A DNA stretch of 64,000 nucleotides from positions 119,165,380-119,229,379 of the forward strand of contig NC_047095.1 of the NCBI RefSeq assembly GCF_902459505.1, read 5' to 3'. Source of the stretch: Geotrypetes seraphini. Lineage: Eukaryota; Chordata; Amphibia; Gymnophiona; Dermophiidae. Shown piece after piece: positions 31,803 through 44,900 of the stretch (position 1 is the first letter of the stretch; each line of letters opens with the position of its first letter). The position numbers were made by a program, and so were the translations under genes. Under the pieces are notes generated by a model. The model searched no databases and was not told where the DNA came from. It saw nothing but the letters and a program-made list of their open reading frames with translations.

Positions 31803-31879
31803 ACAGCTGTATTTAAAGAGCTCCTCCAGGGTTGGGACTTTATGGAGGTTGGGGGTGTGTGGTTCTGTTCCAGTAACAG
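31803..31879 (+). promoter_or_regulatory. Core promoter and non-coding first exon of GALNT copy A
   Basis: TATTTAAAG at 31810-31818 is a TATA-like box. About 60 bases on, a good donor AACAG|GTGAGTG ends a short non-coding exon at 31879; the next acceptor is at 32911-32916, ten bases before the ATG. Everything is conserved at 54,864-54,933 in unit B. Start site near 31,840 by inference. Confidence 0.6.
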
Positions 31880-32926
31880 GTGAGTGAGGTGCATTCAGAA
31901 GGGCCTGGAGCAATCTGTCTGGGCTTATGTTTTAATTTCTTTTTCTCTCATTTAGAAATGAGGGGGTGTTGAGTATAAGAAGTGGGGGACTTTTTATAAC
32001 TTTGCTTTGTTTCATGTTAGGAGTAGGTTATAGTTTTGAGCTAGAAAATTGGTGCTAATCTTTTGTGGTACCAATTATTTAAGATTAGAAAAAAAAATAC
32101 TAGCTTTAGTTATTCATTCCTTTCTTTCTTCTCTTATTTTAAGTGCATTAACCTGGCCTGCTACTGATTCTCTGCAGTATAAAAAACAATTAAATTCTAC
32201 TTTCAAAAGCAATGTACTTTCTTCCTATATCTGTTACTTGGGGCAGTGGTTAATAATTAAATATGGTTCTAAACTATCCCCCCCCCAAAAAAAAATAATT
32301 CTTAGATACTGAATTAAGATCTTCAAGGACAGAAAAATACTCTTGAATTACAACTGTAAAAGGTTAAATGACTTCTTCAAGGTCATAAGGAGCTTCCTAT
32401 TTTCAGTGTATTATTCTAACCTTGAGGCTGCTTCTCCACTTAATTTCTATTAAGGACCCTAAAATAAGTAGTAGAAAAACTATAGTCTATATGCTCCTCT
32501 TCTGTAGGGTTCATAATGTACCCATAAAGAAGTGACTGTTTTTTGTATGCTATGCTGTGTTCATGAATTCTCTATTGGTAGATAGAGAACAAGAGCTTAA
32601 GTTGTTTCTGAAATTGAGAAGTAAATCCCCCCTGGAGAAGATAATAGAAGGGTGTAAAATCTAATCTTCAAAAGCCACCTAGATATGCCTTTAGATCCAG
32701 GACACTTCTGCAGGTTAAGATGTCCATTGATGGAGGCAGCCATTTTATGCTAATGAGGAAAGCTGCTATTGGGATTCACCCCTTTCCTATCTAGATAACT
32801 GATTCTTTTTAGAGAACTGATATGCCTGAATAACAGAATGCTTCTTTAATCCTTGTTGTGTCTTCTTTCCCATTCTCTTCAGCTCCTCCTCCCTTTTTAT
32901 CCCCTTCCCCCTTCAGGATCTGGACC

Positions 32927-35900
32927 ATGGCTCCCCCACTTGGAATGGTGTGGAAGCAGCATATAATGCTGTTGGCCGCCTTCTTCGTCGTATATTTTCT
33001 GATGCAGGGATTTATGCATCGTTATATCTCTAAGAGCCTAAGTATGCAGCAGCCATCGAGGAAGTCTGACTTTGTTCACAGGCACAGGCATATTCCAGTC
33101 CATGATATCAGTGATGTCAGCACCCCTCAGGGGCAGTTAACACCACCACAAGAGAATGATGGGCTCATGGACTGCCTCCCTGGCTACTATTCTGCTGCTG
33201 AGCTCCAGCCCCAATTACGGCGGCCTCCCCAAGACCCCTTTTTCCCGGGTGGAGCAGGAAAAGCATACCGGGTGTCAGATCTGACAGCTGAAGAGGAGAT
33301 GGAGCGGAATATGGGCTATGCAAAGTATAACTTCAATGCCTTTGTCAGTGATCGTATTTCTCCGCATCGGGACCTTGGACCAGATACCAGACCCCCTGAG
33401 TAAGATGGGAACAAAACTGTGTGTAGTGTACAGTTTTCATCATGTGCTTCTTGCTTTCCTGTCATGCCCCCCTCCTCATCTCTACACAGAGCTTAGCTTT
33501 CTTATAGATGCCATGTAAGGTTACTAGCAAGCCTTGTGTCAGTAGAAACAGTCTGAGCTGGTTCTGGCTTTGTCCCTATTGCCACTATAAATTTGTAGAC
33601 TTTTACGGTAGTTGATAAACAGGAAATGCATAACCCAGCATGCAAAGGGGGGCAATAAGGCTTAGCTGAGCCTGTCCCAGATGACTTTTTTGTAATCCTG
33701 CTTAACCAAGTATTGCTCAAACACATGAGTTTTGACTTGTACCTTTAATCCTCTTTGCTGAGGTTATGGTTGATTATAGACTCAGTTTCTAGGTCTAATG
33801 TCCAAAGAAGTCATGGGGGGGGGGGAAGGCTGACAAACCTGAGCAGCTTAGGTAACTAGTGAGACAAAGGAGTTGGTCTTAATCCATCTAGAGCTGTATT
33901 TTGTATTTGATTTTTGTCTTGCTTGAAACTTGGACTTGTCAAGGAGAACCAGTTAATCTGAGACTGAAGGGATGGCTTGACACTAAACTTCAGTTTAAAA
34001 GATGGTTTTAACAATGAAGGCAGGGATAGGTCACACATTCACATTGCAGATAAGATTTCATAATCTTAAATCACAGCAGGGAAATGGCAGGCAGGGTAGG
34101 CCCTGTTTTAAAGCCTCGGCAACTATTTCTAGTTTACTTTGCTTAAGCACACCAAGAGTTGGAGTGAGATTCCCCTATGTAACTGGGCTAGAGTTGATGG
34201 TCCCACAATGGGGAATCTTCAGTCTACAACCTGCTAATTATTTCTATAGCACTACCAGACCTGTTGCAGCACTGTATAGTCAGTCAACAGTCCCTGCTCA
34301 GAAGAGCTTATCTAAACAAGACAGACAATAGGTGTCATTTTAAGAGGAATGGTTAACCTGCTGGCTATAGCTGGAGTTGCTGAAATTATGCAGCATGGTT
34401 GACCCAGAAAGTTCAATATTCTCACACAGTTCTTGGTTTCAATTGTACAAATCTGCCCAGTATTGGCCTTGGTTCTTCAATAGATACCACTATTTTCCAA
34501 TTAGAGATTCTTCTCCAGTTGTACCCTTCCCCCTCCCTTTTTTTAAATCTCTATGTAATTATGTATTCCTCCCCCTTCCTTCCTAGTGTCTCATGTTAGT
34601 TCAGTATGTCTATGAAACCCCCATAGTTTTAATAGAGCTTTGTTTTTATATATTTATTAATGATCTTATTGTAAACCATTTAGATAACCTTGATAGACGG
34701 TATATCAAGTATCCAATAAGCTTAGATGTGAGTTCCAGACTTATCAGACTACACTTAAAAACAAACTGATTTAAACAAAACACTCTTGCTAGCGAAGGTA
34801 GCATCTCCAAATGGGGTAACACACACTTTCTAGTGATATTCCCTCTAAGGATTGGTCATGTGCATGGCAGATTTTTTTTTTTTTAATTTTTATGTGAAGT
34901 TTTAATTTTAAACAATTTTTCCAAATTTGCAAGTAATTGAGCAACCATATATAATCTGAGCAATGCTCCTAAAATATAAAAGCAACTTTCTGATGTGCTC
35001 TGCATGGAGGGGGGAACATGACTTGTAAGCCAGGAAATGTTGGGGATGACTTCAAAACTGATTGACCTCTAGCACTGTGCTGAAGAGCCCTGCCAGAGGG
35101 TGTAATGCAAGAAACATAGCAAGGTTGGAAATTCTTGTTAACAGCTGGCACCATTTTCCACCACATTGCTGTAGTTTCTCCATTGCAGGTGTTGGGTACC
35201 CGAGAAATAGCCTCTTGGTGATGAATCAAGGAGGCATTGGGATCACTGACCTTGCTTATTTAAGTCGTTCTAAAACCACTCATAGCCTAAGTGGTTACAT
35301 TCAGGTACTTGAGCATTTTTTTCCTTATTTGTGGGCTCAATCCTCCATTGCTTTCTGCTGTAACATAACCTATGCTGCTTGTGCTCTCCCCTGAAAGGTG
35401 TTTGGCAAAGAAGTTCAAGCGCTGTCCGGGTCTGTCCCCTGTCAGTGTGATCATCATCTTCTATAACGAGGCCCGTTCAACTCTGCTACGAACAGTCCAC
35501 AGTGTCCTCTACACTGTACCCCACTTTCTCTTGCATGAGATAATACTTGTAGACGATGGCAGTACCAACGGTAAGCCCCCCCCCATAATGGATGTGGTAT
35601 CTTGAAGAGGGATATAGCATCAGATGTGAGGGAACCATCTTCCTCCCCCCCCTTGTGTGACTTCCTTGGTGGTCGGCTTTGAGCCCACAGATACTGTTCT
35701 TTGGCTTAGGTGGGGGGAAATGAGGTCTATTCTACATTAATAGATTTAATACCCTTTGGCTTTCTGCCATCTTTGGAAAAGGTTAAGAAAATAGTTGCCA
35801 GACACAATAGTGGGAGTTCTTGGCATCCTAACTGGTAGATTACCAACCAAGAATTTCCCCAAATTATAAGTGACTAGCCATTTTTATTGAGTTTGACATC

Positions 35901-38900
35901 ACTTAAGGAAACAATTAGACATACATAATTGGTACATCTTCCAATTGAATTACAATTGCTTCATTAAGGTCCAATGATAAAACTGCATACTCAGCACTGT
36001 TTTGTTCTGTTTCAAGCCACATGTTTTCTTAACCCTTATTTCATTAGTAGTGATCTTCCCTAGCAATAGTAATTGCAGTCCTAGCATGTGATGTGATGTG
36101 ATTATAATTTAAGAATCTTGTGAAAGTGTTAAGTTGGGGCACACTGACCTTGTTACTAGACCCTAGGACATAGGTACTTCTAGTTATGAAAAACATTTAC
36201 CAGTAATGCTAAAGCAACATCCTCTTGCCATAATTCTGAAGCATTTCTCTATCTTTAAGGTTCATATTTTTATTTATACATATGTCTATAGTCTGTCTTC
36301 AGATATCCCAGGCAAGGGGCATCACACGGATAGTATCAACTTGTTTCCTTAAGTGCAATAAGCTCCTAATGGGGGTCATCAGGAGACTGAACTGATACTG
36401 GTTTCACTCCTTCTTTGTGTTACACACAGGATAGGTCCCTGTTGCAATTCTACAGCATAGCTTCTTAACCCAGTCCTCAGGGCACTTATCCTGTTGGGTT
36501 TTTAGGATAGCCTTAATATAGAAACATAGAAAGATGACGGCAGAAAAGGGCTATAGCCCATCAAGTCTACCCACTCTACTGACCCACCCCATTAAGTCTG
36601 AGTACAAATCACCCAGTTCCTTAACTCGACTTTCGTAGGGATCCCACATAGATGTCCCATTTATTCTTAAAAGTCAAACATGCTGGCAGCCTTGACCACC
36701 TGCTCTGGAAGCTTGTTCCAATGCAGCATGCTCAGTTTTTGGCTGATGGACAAGATGTTCTGTAGTGTGGGGATGCCAAAGACAAAGGAGAGGATGATTG
36801 ACCAGAGCTGGAAGAACCTACTGCACACAGGGGCAGACAATCCTCTTTGCCTGGGTGGACCAAGATCCCAAGCTGGCATTTAGAGTGCAAACAGGACAGG
36901 GTGTCCTTGTTGCAAGTGCCCCTAAGCCTGCTTAAAGCTGAAGGAGATGCATCCTGCTGGTGGGCTTCAGGGGCAGATTCCCAAGTTTCTGCCCAGGGAT
37001 CCCCAATATTCCCATTACTGACTGTTTGGGCCATGAATTTCTCACTATTCTGCTATGTATGTTCTGTTTGCATTTGGAACAAGAACTAGACCAGTCTTAA
37101 TCCTAAAAGTTGAGGGTGTGAGTAGAACTTGGGGAATCTGCAATTGAACAGATCAGAATGGAGAGGGATGTAAGCCTGCAACTAGAAGCCCAAAATTAGA
37201 ATTAGCCTAGCCAGGGATGCCCAACCTTGATCTCGAGGACCACAACCTAGTCAGGTTTTTGGGATTTCCCAATGCATATGCATGAGATCTATTGGCATGG
37301 ATGGCCTCTATTGTATGCATATTCATAGGGGAAAACCTGACTACACAAGGGCCAAGGTTGGGACACCCATAACTTAGGCCAGGGGTTTTTCAATCCAGGC
37401 CTTGTGACTCCAGTTGGAGTCCAGGATACTCACAACTAATATACATGAGAGAAATTTGCATACAGTCTCGGTTGTATGCAAATTCATTGCGCATATCCTA
37501 AACCTGCTTGGTTGAGAACCCTTGGCCTAGACTGAATCGATAGTGTGGTCCAATAAGGTTTCAGGTTTATTTAAAATTTCATTGTATCACTTATACTTTA
37601 GCAATGTACAATTTTAAAACGAGGTATATTATAAAAATAACACATATCAAACCATACAGGGAAAGGGATTGAACAGTTATAGAAATGTAGACTAGGGCAT
37701 CACAAAGGGCTGACAGGGGGAATCTCTAATGTGTCCTGAGCTACTTTTTTTCTTTAAAAGTATCATACATTTGATACTTAAGTGTAAAGCATCTTTAAGA
37801 CTAAGCTGATCTTAAAGTGATCACGCTTTTGTTCCTCTCTAAGATGAGGGTAGAGTGTTCCATAGCTGCAGATTATAAATTGTGAATTTTGAGTATTTGA
37901 CTTTTTTAGGGAGGGAACTCCAAACAAATTGTGGTCTGCAGATCGTAAGGTTGCTATGTATTGGTTCTGATGAAGGTTTTGGTGGGGATGGGGGCTCTTC
38001 TTTCTCCCTTCTAAAGAGAACTTGAAGAAAATGCTGGATAGGTATTTGAGACGGCTGCCATTGGTGAGGCTCTTACGGCAGCCAGTGAGGAAGGGGCTGG
38101 TAGGTGCCAGGCTGCTGGGAGCTGAGCAGGCCAAAGCAGATGTACTAGTCTTCCTGGATCCCCATTGTGAGTAGAGGGCCCACCGGAGGTGAAACTGGTT
38201 TGAGGGGATGCAGGAATAGCTGGAACCAGGAGGGGAGCATTTGGTGAAGGAAACGGGACACTGCACTTGGAGGTGACTTAGTGGTGGCGGATTAGGCATT
38301 CAATAGCATGTGTGATAACATCTCAAGAGGGGTCCTGGTACTTGGTAGTCTTTCCCTCTCCCATTTTAAACTTCAAGGGTACCTACATCTCTTCACCTGT
38401 AGGCGAGTGCTGGCCAGGGTGGTTGGAACCACTTCTGGAGCGGATCGCTTTGAACAACACCCTTGTTGTGAGCCCTGACGTTGCCTTCATCAACCGGCAC
38501 ACCTTCCAGTTTGAGCGGCCTGTCCCCAAGCCCTCAAGCCATACCCGTGGAACCTTTGACTGGTCACTGGCATTCATGTTTGAGCCCCTGCCCCAAGCCC
38601 TAGAGGACATGCGGACTGATAAGACTCAGCCCTTCCCGTAAGTGACACCATACATTCGCCCACTGTCTCTGCTTAATTCTTGAGGGCAGGGACTTGACTG
38701 CTTTCTCTGTGTATCCAGGACACCAGTCATACCAGGGGGACTCTTTGCTATCTCCAAATCCTTCTTCCAGCACATTGGGAGCTACGATCCAGACATGCAA
38801 ATCTGGGGAGGCGAGAATTTGGAAATGTCTCTTAGGGTAAGAGGCATGGGGAAGCGGGAGCAGGCTGCATACCCTGTTATGGCATTGTCATGCCAGGGGA

Positions 38901-41900
38901 TGGGAGGGATTATGCAGGAGGGTCAAGTCTTTCAAAAGATGTTCTCCCTCCTCAGGTATGGATGTGTGGAGGAAAGCTGGAGATTGTGCCCTGCTCAGTA
39001 GTGGGTCATGTCTACCACAAGGAGAACCCTCACTCCTTCCCTGAGGGAAGCTCAGTAATGTCCAGGAACCTGGTACGACTCGCTGAGGTTTGGATGGATG
39101 AATACAAGGTGCTGTTCTATCGCAGGCATATGGAGGCTGCCCGTATATTCAAGGAGGTAAAACTTGGGATTTTATTTTAAACCTCTTCCACCCCTCCCCC
39201 TTTTCTGATTGTGTAGAAGACCATAGCTGGACTAGGTTCATGTATCCAGCTAGTAGAAAACTCTTTGTAGTTTAGGGGAGCTAGTTGGTGAAGCTAAGAC
39301 CCACCCCATTTTGCTATCTGTCATGAACAGAGACCTAACTGTTTTTGTTCCTCTTCTACCTCTGCCTAGAAGTCATACGGGGACCTGAGCCAGAGACATC
39401 TGTTGCGAGAGCAGTTGGGCTGTAAATCTTTTGGCTGGTACATGAACACCGTCCGCTCAGACTTCTTCATTCCAGAACTCAACCCACGCTTTTATGGCGC
39501 TGTGAGTACTCTAGGCCTCTGTATAAGGAGATGCTTAGTGGCACCTTCAGAATAGTTAGATCAATATGGTTGGAGTTAAATTCCAAGGCAACTCAATAGA
39601 CATTCTCCAGTTGGACTTCAAACTGGTTGTGATTCCCATCTGTGGATGGGGGACTTGAGACCACAGCAGACCCGCTGTATGTTGAATTACCAGGTTGACA
39701 CTTCCCAGTGACGCAGTTCTAAACCCCGGGCAACCTGCTAATAACTTTTTTTATTTATTACCAGCTCGTGAATGTAGGTCTGAAGAAGTGCCTGAATGTT
39801 GGCGAGTTGGAAGATGGAAAGGCTCGAGCAGGCACAAGTAAATGCCATGGAGACCCAGCTCTTCAGGTAAGAAGAGGGTTTCTTTGTGTGTAGGTGGGGG
39901 AAAGGGTGCCTATCTGTATTAAGGGCCAGATCTGATCTGCCTAGGTTTGAGGTTTACACAATGGGAACAAGGCATATTTACATATATTTGCATATAAAGC
40001 AGTATCATTTGTGTTCCCATTGTGGAAACCTCAAACCTAACTGGGTTTTGGCCCTTGGACTGGTTGGGCAGCAGTGTTTGGTAGGGTGGCAATTACTCCT
40101 GGCAGAATTCTGTACACAATTTGCAAATTCTGCAAGTTTCATTAAACTTAGGCCTAGAGCACAGGTGTCGAAGTCAGTCCTCGAGGGCCGCAATCCAGTC
40201 GGTTTTCAGAATTTCCCCAATGAATATGCATTGAAAGCAGTGCATGCACATAGATCTCATGCATATTCATTGGGGAAATCTTGAAAACCCGACTGGATTG
40301 TGGCCCTCGAGGACCGACTTAGACACCCCTGGCCTAGAGAATGACGCAGGGAAAATATGTCCCCGCCGTCCCCTTCACCTCCCCGACCCTGCAGCATCCA
40401 TATAAGCCTCAGTACTGCAATATTTAGCTTATGCCTTCTTTATAAATCAAAGTTCTGGCTGCTGAACTAGAGAAAGATGTTCAATTAGCAGGAATTTGTT
40501 TATGCAAAAACAATTAATATACTACTTTATCCTAAAGCAAAATAAATAGAATTATTTTTCTTTTTCTACCTTTGTCTGGTTTCTACTTCCCTCATTCTCA
40601 TTCAATGCCTTCCATCCACTCTCTGCCATCTCTGTGTCTTCCATTTGCTCTGTTACTGTGCCTCTCTTCACCCTTCCCCCCACATTGGTATGGCACCCAT
40701 CTTCTTCCTTCCACTCCCCCATAGTCTGGCATCTGTTTTCTTCCCTTTCAGCATCTTGGCAATTTCTATAAGGCTCTGGCTATAATACATCGCATAGCCT
40801 TATAGAAATCGCCAGTTTTGCCACAAAGATAAGGTAAGAGGGGAGGGAGATACACAGCCTGCAGGAGAGAGAGGGGGCTGCTATACCATATGCGTGCTCA
40901 CCAATGTTCCCTCTAAGGATTGATGAGGTGTGTGCAAAAAAAATATGCATGAGCGACAAGTTACATATTCCACAAATTTATGAGCAGGCACGGAGGATGC
41001 ATTTTTAAACAAATGTAGTTTATCCTTGTACTCCTTATGTATTTTTAATCATCTATGGATATGTTTGTATGTTTATTGTTCAAATGGTTTTATTTATTTC
41101 CCAAAATTTATTTTTGTTATACACATTGAAAATATTTGATATTGCATTTAAATCAAAATCTCAATAAACTTGAAACGAGTGCCCATGAGATTGTGGGAGG
41201 GTTAAATACTCAAAACTTAGAAGAATAACAATTTACTTAAAGTTTTTGCTTCGCCAGCTTTCTGGTATCTTTACATAATGCAGTGGTGTACCTAGCATAT
41301 GTAACACCCGGGGCCCATCATTTTTTGGCACCCCCCCATCTGTCCGAAAAACATGATTTTTAGTAACAAGCCACCCGTCACACATGAGTATCTAAGAAAA
41401 GGCAGCATCTTACATATTGCAGTGAACAGTACATCAATACACCCATTATAAAACTAAACAAGCCAGACCAGCACAGATCAATCCTACACCGTCAATCCTA
41501 ACAGAAAACTATGTCTTTCGAACACACCTTCGCCTATTATGGAATATGTAATCACAAACTAACCCCTCCCTCTTTTACAAAACTGTAGTGTGGATTTTAG
41601 CTACGGAGGTAACAGCTCTGATGCTCATAGAATTCTGAGCATCAGAGCTGCTACCACCACGGCTGGTGCTAAAAAACGCTTCACAGTTTTGTAAAAGGGG
41701 GGATAAAATAAAAATACATAGACAAAGGTTAAATTGAACCAGCAAGAAGCTGGACTCTGCATACAATGCTTCACAGAAACAGTGACACATGTCTCCTAAA
41801 GCAATAAATAAATAGAAATTTTTTTTCTACCTTTGTCTTCTGTGGTTTCTGCTTTCCTCATCTTCTTGTAACTCTCTTCCTTCCATCCACTGTCTGCCGT

Positions 41901-44900
41901 CTCTCTTCCCCTATATGGCATTTTCTCTCCTTCTATGCCCCTTCCAGAAACTGTATGCTTCCCCCTTTCATCTCTCCTTTCACCCCCATTGGTCTGGCAT
42001 CTCTCTCCTCTCCTTCCCTCTCCCACACCTCTCCTCTGCAATCCCTTTCCCTTTTTTCCCTCATTTCCCTTTTCAATTTATTTTCTGCATCTGTCTAGAT
42101 TATGTTCTTACTACCCTCTCAATGTCCTTTTTTACTGTCTACCTAAAGCTTGCCACCTCTTTCCCTCACCCCAGTGTTTCCCTAACTCAATCCTTTTCTC
42201 CCCATCATGTGCCCTCCTTTTATTTATCCCCTCCTTCCATCATGTACCCTCTTTCTCCAACCCTTCCATCTAGTACCTTCTCCTCTCTCTGTCCACTTCC
42301 ATCCAGCATCTGCTCCCCTCTTTCTCTCCTCCCATTTCCTTCTGGCATTTGCTGCCTTATCTCTCCCATCTGCACTTCCATCCAGCATAGGCTCCCCACT
42401 ACCATCCAATGTCTGCCCTTTCTCCCTCCATCCACCCCTCTTCAATCAGCATCTTCCCCCTTTCTTTCCCTCCAATATCCTTCCCCCTTATGTCTCTCCC
42501 CTTTCTCTGTACATCAATTCCATCAGCACCACCCTTCCATACCACCCTGCCCCTTTTCTTTCCCTCCACCACTCTTCCATTCCAGCAGTCCTGCTCCTTT
42601 CTCTCCCTTCATGCAGCAAGGTCCCACGATGATTGTAGCTGCCTGCTGCCAATCCACCCCACTCCGACGTACTTGCTCTAGAGCGGACTCAGCAGCCGCA
42701 TGCTGGAAGGGCCCGCGATGACTTGTCTGCTGGCTCTGCTCTGGAAGAAGTAAGTTACATTGGAGGGGGTGGACCCGGCAGACGCAGGGAGTTGCGGCAA
42801 TGTCCCGCAATGACTGTCTGCCGGGTCCACCCCCTCCGACGTAACTTACTTCTTCCAGAGCAGAGCCAGCAGACGAGTCATCGCGGGACCTTCCTGCACC
42901 TCAGTGCGGATGCTGACTCTGCTGAAGAGAAAGTAAGTCAGTGGTAACGTGACCATTTATTTTTTTCATCAAAAGGGGACATCTATTAATTGACTGTGTA
43001 TCCTTTCTTTCTTTCTGCACTCAGGCCCAACAATTGTCCCATTCTATTCCCTCCCTCCTTCCTTCCCGTGTCCATAGTGCCCCCAGTGCCTCCTTCCTGT
43101 GTCCTTTGTGCCCCCAGTGCCTCCTTATGTCCCCCCACTGTCTTCCAGAATTTGCCCACCCCCAAAGCCAGCCAGCTCTGCCACCTCTCCATTTTTTTCT
43201 GTTACCACCCCATCCCCTATGCTCTGGCATCTCTCCCTTCCTTTTCCCTTAGTCTGGCATACCTTCCTCCTTCCCTCCAAGCCCTGGCATCTCCTTTCAT
43301 TTCCTCCCTCATCTTCCTTCTCCCTCCAGCTGGGTACCGCAACACTCTCCCCTGCAGCTCCGGACTCCCCCCCCTCCCCCCCCGGATCGCTATTATTTTA
43401 AATGTTATAGCGGCGGCGCTGTATCCATCAGTGGAGACGTCTAACCTCGGCCTGACCCGGAACTCTTACTGCAGCAGCCGCCCGTCTAGGCAGGAACAGG
43501 AAGTGACTGTTGCAGTAAGAGTTCCGGGTCAGGCCGAGGTTAGACGTCTCCACTGATGGATACAGCGCCGCCGCTATAACATTTAAAATAATAGCGATCC
43601 GAAGGGGGGGCAGGGCCGGCGTTACACCAATGAGAACAAGGGGCGGACCGCCCCCCACTTAATACGCCACTGATTACAGGGATCATGAAAGGAGCCGCCG
43701 CTGCTGCATCTTAGGCGATCAGGGCAGACCGCCGCCGCTTCGTGTGTGCGCTGTGACGAGAAACTTGTGCGCTGCGATGTAATATTTTGTACGCCAGCGC
43801 AGCTTAGCGGGAACACTGGTGCTCACCATTCACCACTCCACAGGGTGGTGAATGGCCTTGTCCCCGATCTTGTGGTGATCATTCTTGTCAGTTGCCACGT
43901 GTAACCACCATATCATTCTCTACTTAAGCCCCCTTTACTAAATGTTATAACACTGCTCCAGCACACATAGAACTTCTATGAGTGTCGGAGCATTTGGCAC
44001 TCCATGCTACAGTAGAAACCATTACCATGGCTTAGTAAAAGGTGGGGGGAGCTTGTGATCTAGCAGAAGAAATTGATCAGTGTAAAACTCTCTGCCTATA
44101 TAGTTGGAGATGGCATTTATACAAATGAAGGCCAGGCTACATTGAGCCCAAAATCAAGATACCCATTATGGACAGCATTCTACAAAAACAGGTCAAATCA
44201 AACCATCTTGGGAACTTCCAACCAGAGACTGGAAGAAATGCACTTTGGATGATTTTGAAAACCTTTTCAGGTTCAACTGGTCAAAGCTGGTAGAAGGCCA
44301 ATAACCCTTCAAATAGCTTGAACATTGTGTTATCAAAGAACTGGGCCCATGGAAGCCATTTACAGCCCCAAGACTTAAATGTGCTATTCAGTCTACAATT
44401 GTTTCTCTTAACCAATGATTTGATATTTGACCACTTTGTAGAAGTTGTTGACCATAGCAGGGGTCTGGGGTTTAGTTTTGCTTCAGTGGGAAATTCAGTA
44501 CAATCCATCCAATTATAAGAACAGAATATTCCTCCTCATACCTCACTCTCCTCCCCAGCCAACATCTCACTCATCCAACTTCCCAATCCATCTTGTGTAC
44601 CTTGGACGCTGCTATTAGCCTACAGAGCTAGTGGGAAAGTTGCCTTTCTCTACTGCAGTAAGTCCTGAAGAAAGAGGCAGTGACATCTAGGGTGGGACTA
44701 TAGAGAAGCCTGCAGAGGCCACACTGGCTGCCCAAAGATGTCACCAGCTATTTGGGCTACAGAGAAATGCTGATCTGATTGGGCAGCAGGAGAGGGAGTT
44801 CAGAAATTCTGCACAGAACACCAGTAGGTCTGCATCCATGGAGAGTTCTGCACACGTGTGAATCTTCCCTCATCTCCCAATGCTGCCCTGCTTGTCCTGT

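Larger units (their letters stand above)
40155..43922. mobile_element. Composite hAT element (3.8 kb) in intron of GALNT copy A
   Basis: Outer ends TAGAG (split by a MITE)/AATGACGCAGG and ATATCATTCTCTA, with 8-bp flanks CTTAGGCC (40147-40154) / CTTAAGCC (43923-43930). It holds two nested hAT insertions (40160-40331, 40902-43818) and several hairpins. A 268-codon open stretch at 41,915-42,721 is pyrimidine-rich low complexity (repeats of Pro, Ser, Phe, Leu) with no recognised domain. Not seen at the same place in unit B. Confidence 0.8.

Noticed and set aside
32858-32926. Longer N-terminus for GALNT copy A starting at an upstream in-frame ATG
   Set aside because: It would translate the polypyrimidine tract and splice acceptor (CTTCAG, 32911-32916). 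The ATG at 32927 has a stronger context and is conserved in copy B.
36880-37020. Conserved block between units (GTGCCCCTAAGC, GAAGGAGAT) as a missed GALNT exon
   Set aside because: The GALNT frame is complete without it, and it lacks a consistent open frame and splice sites in both units. It is conserved only as duplicated intron.
41915-42721. 268-codon open frame rich in Pro, Ser, Phe and Leu
   Set aside because: It lies inside a nested hAT insertion, is pyrimidine-biased low complexity with overlapping open frames in other phases, and has no motif.
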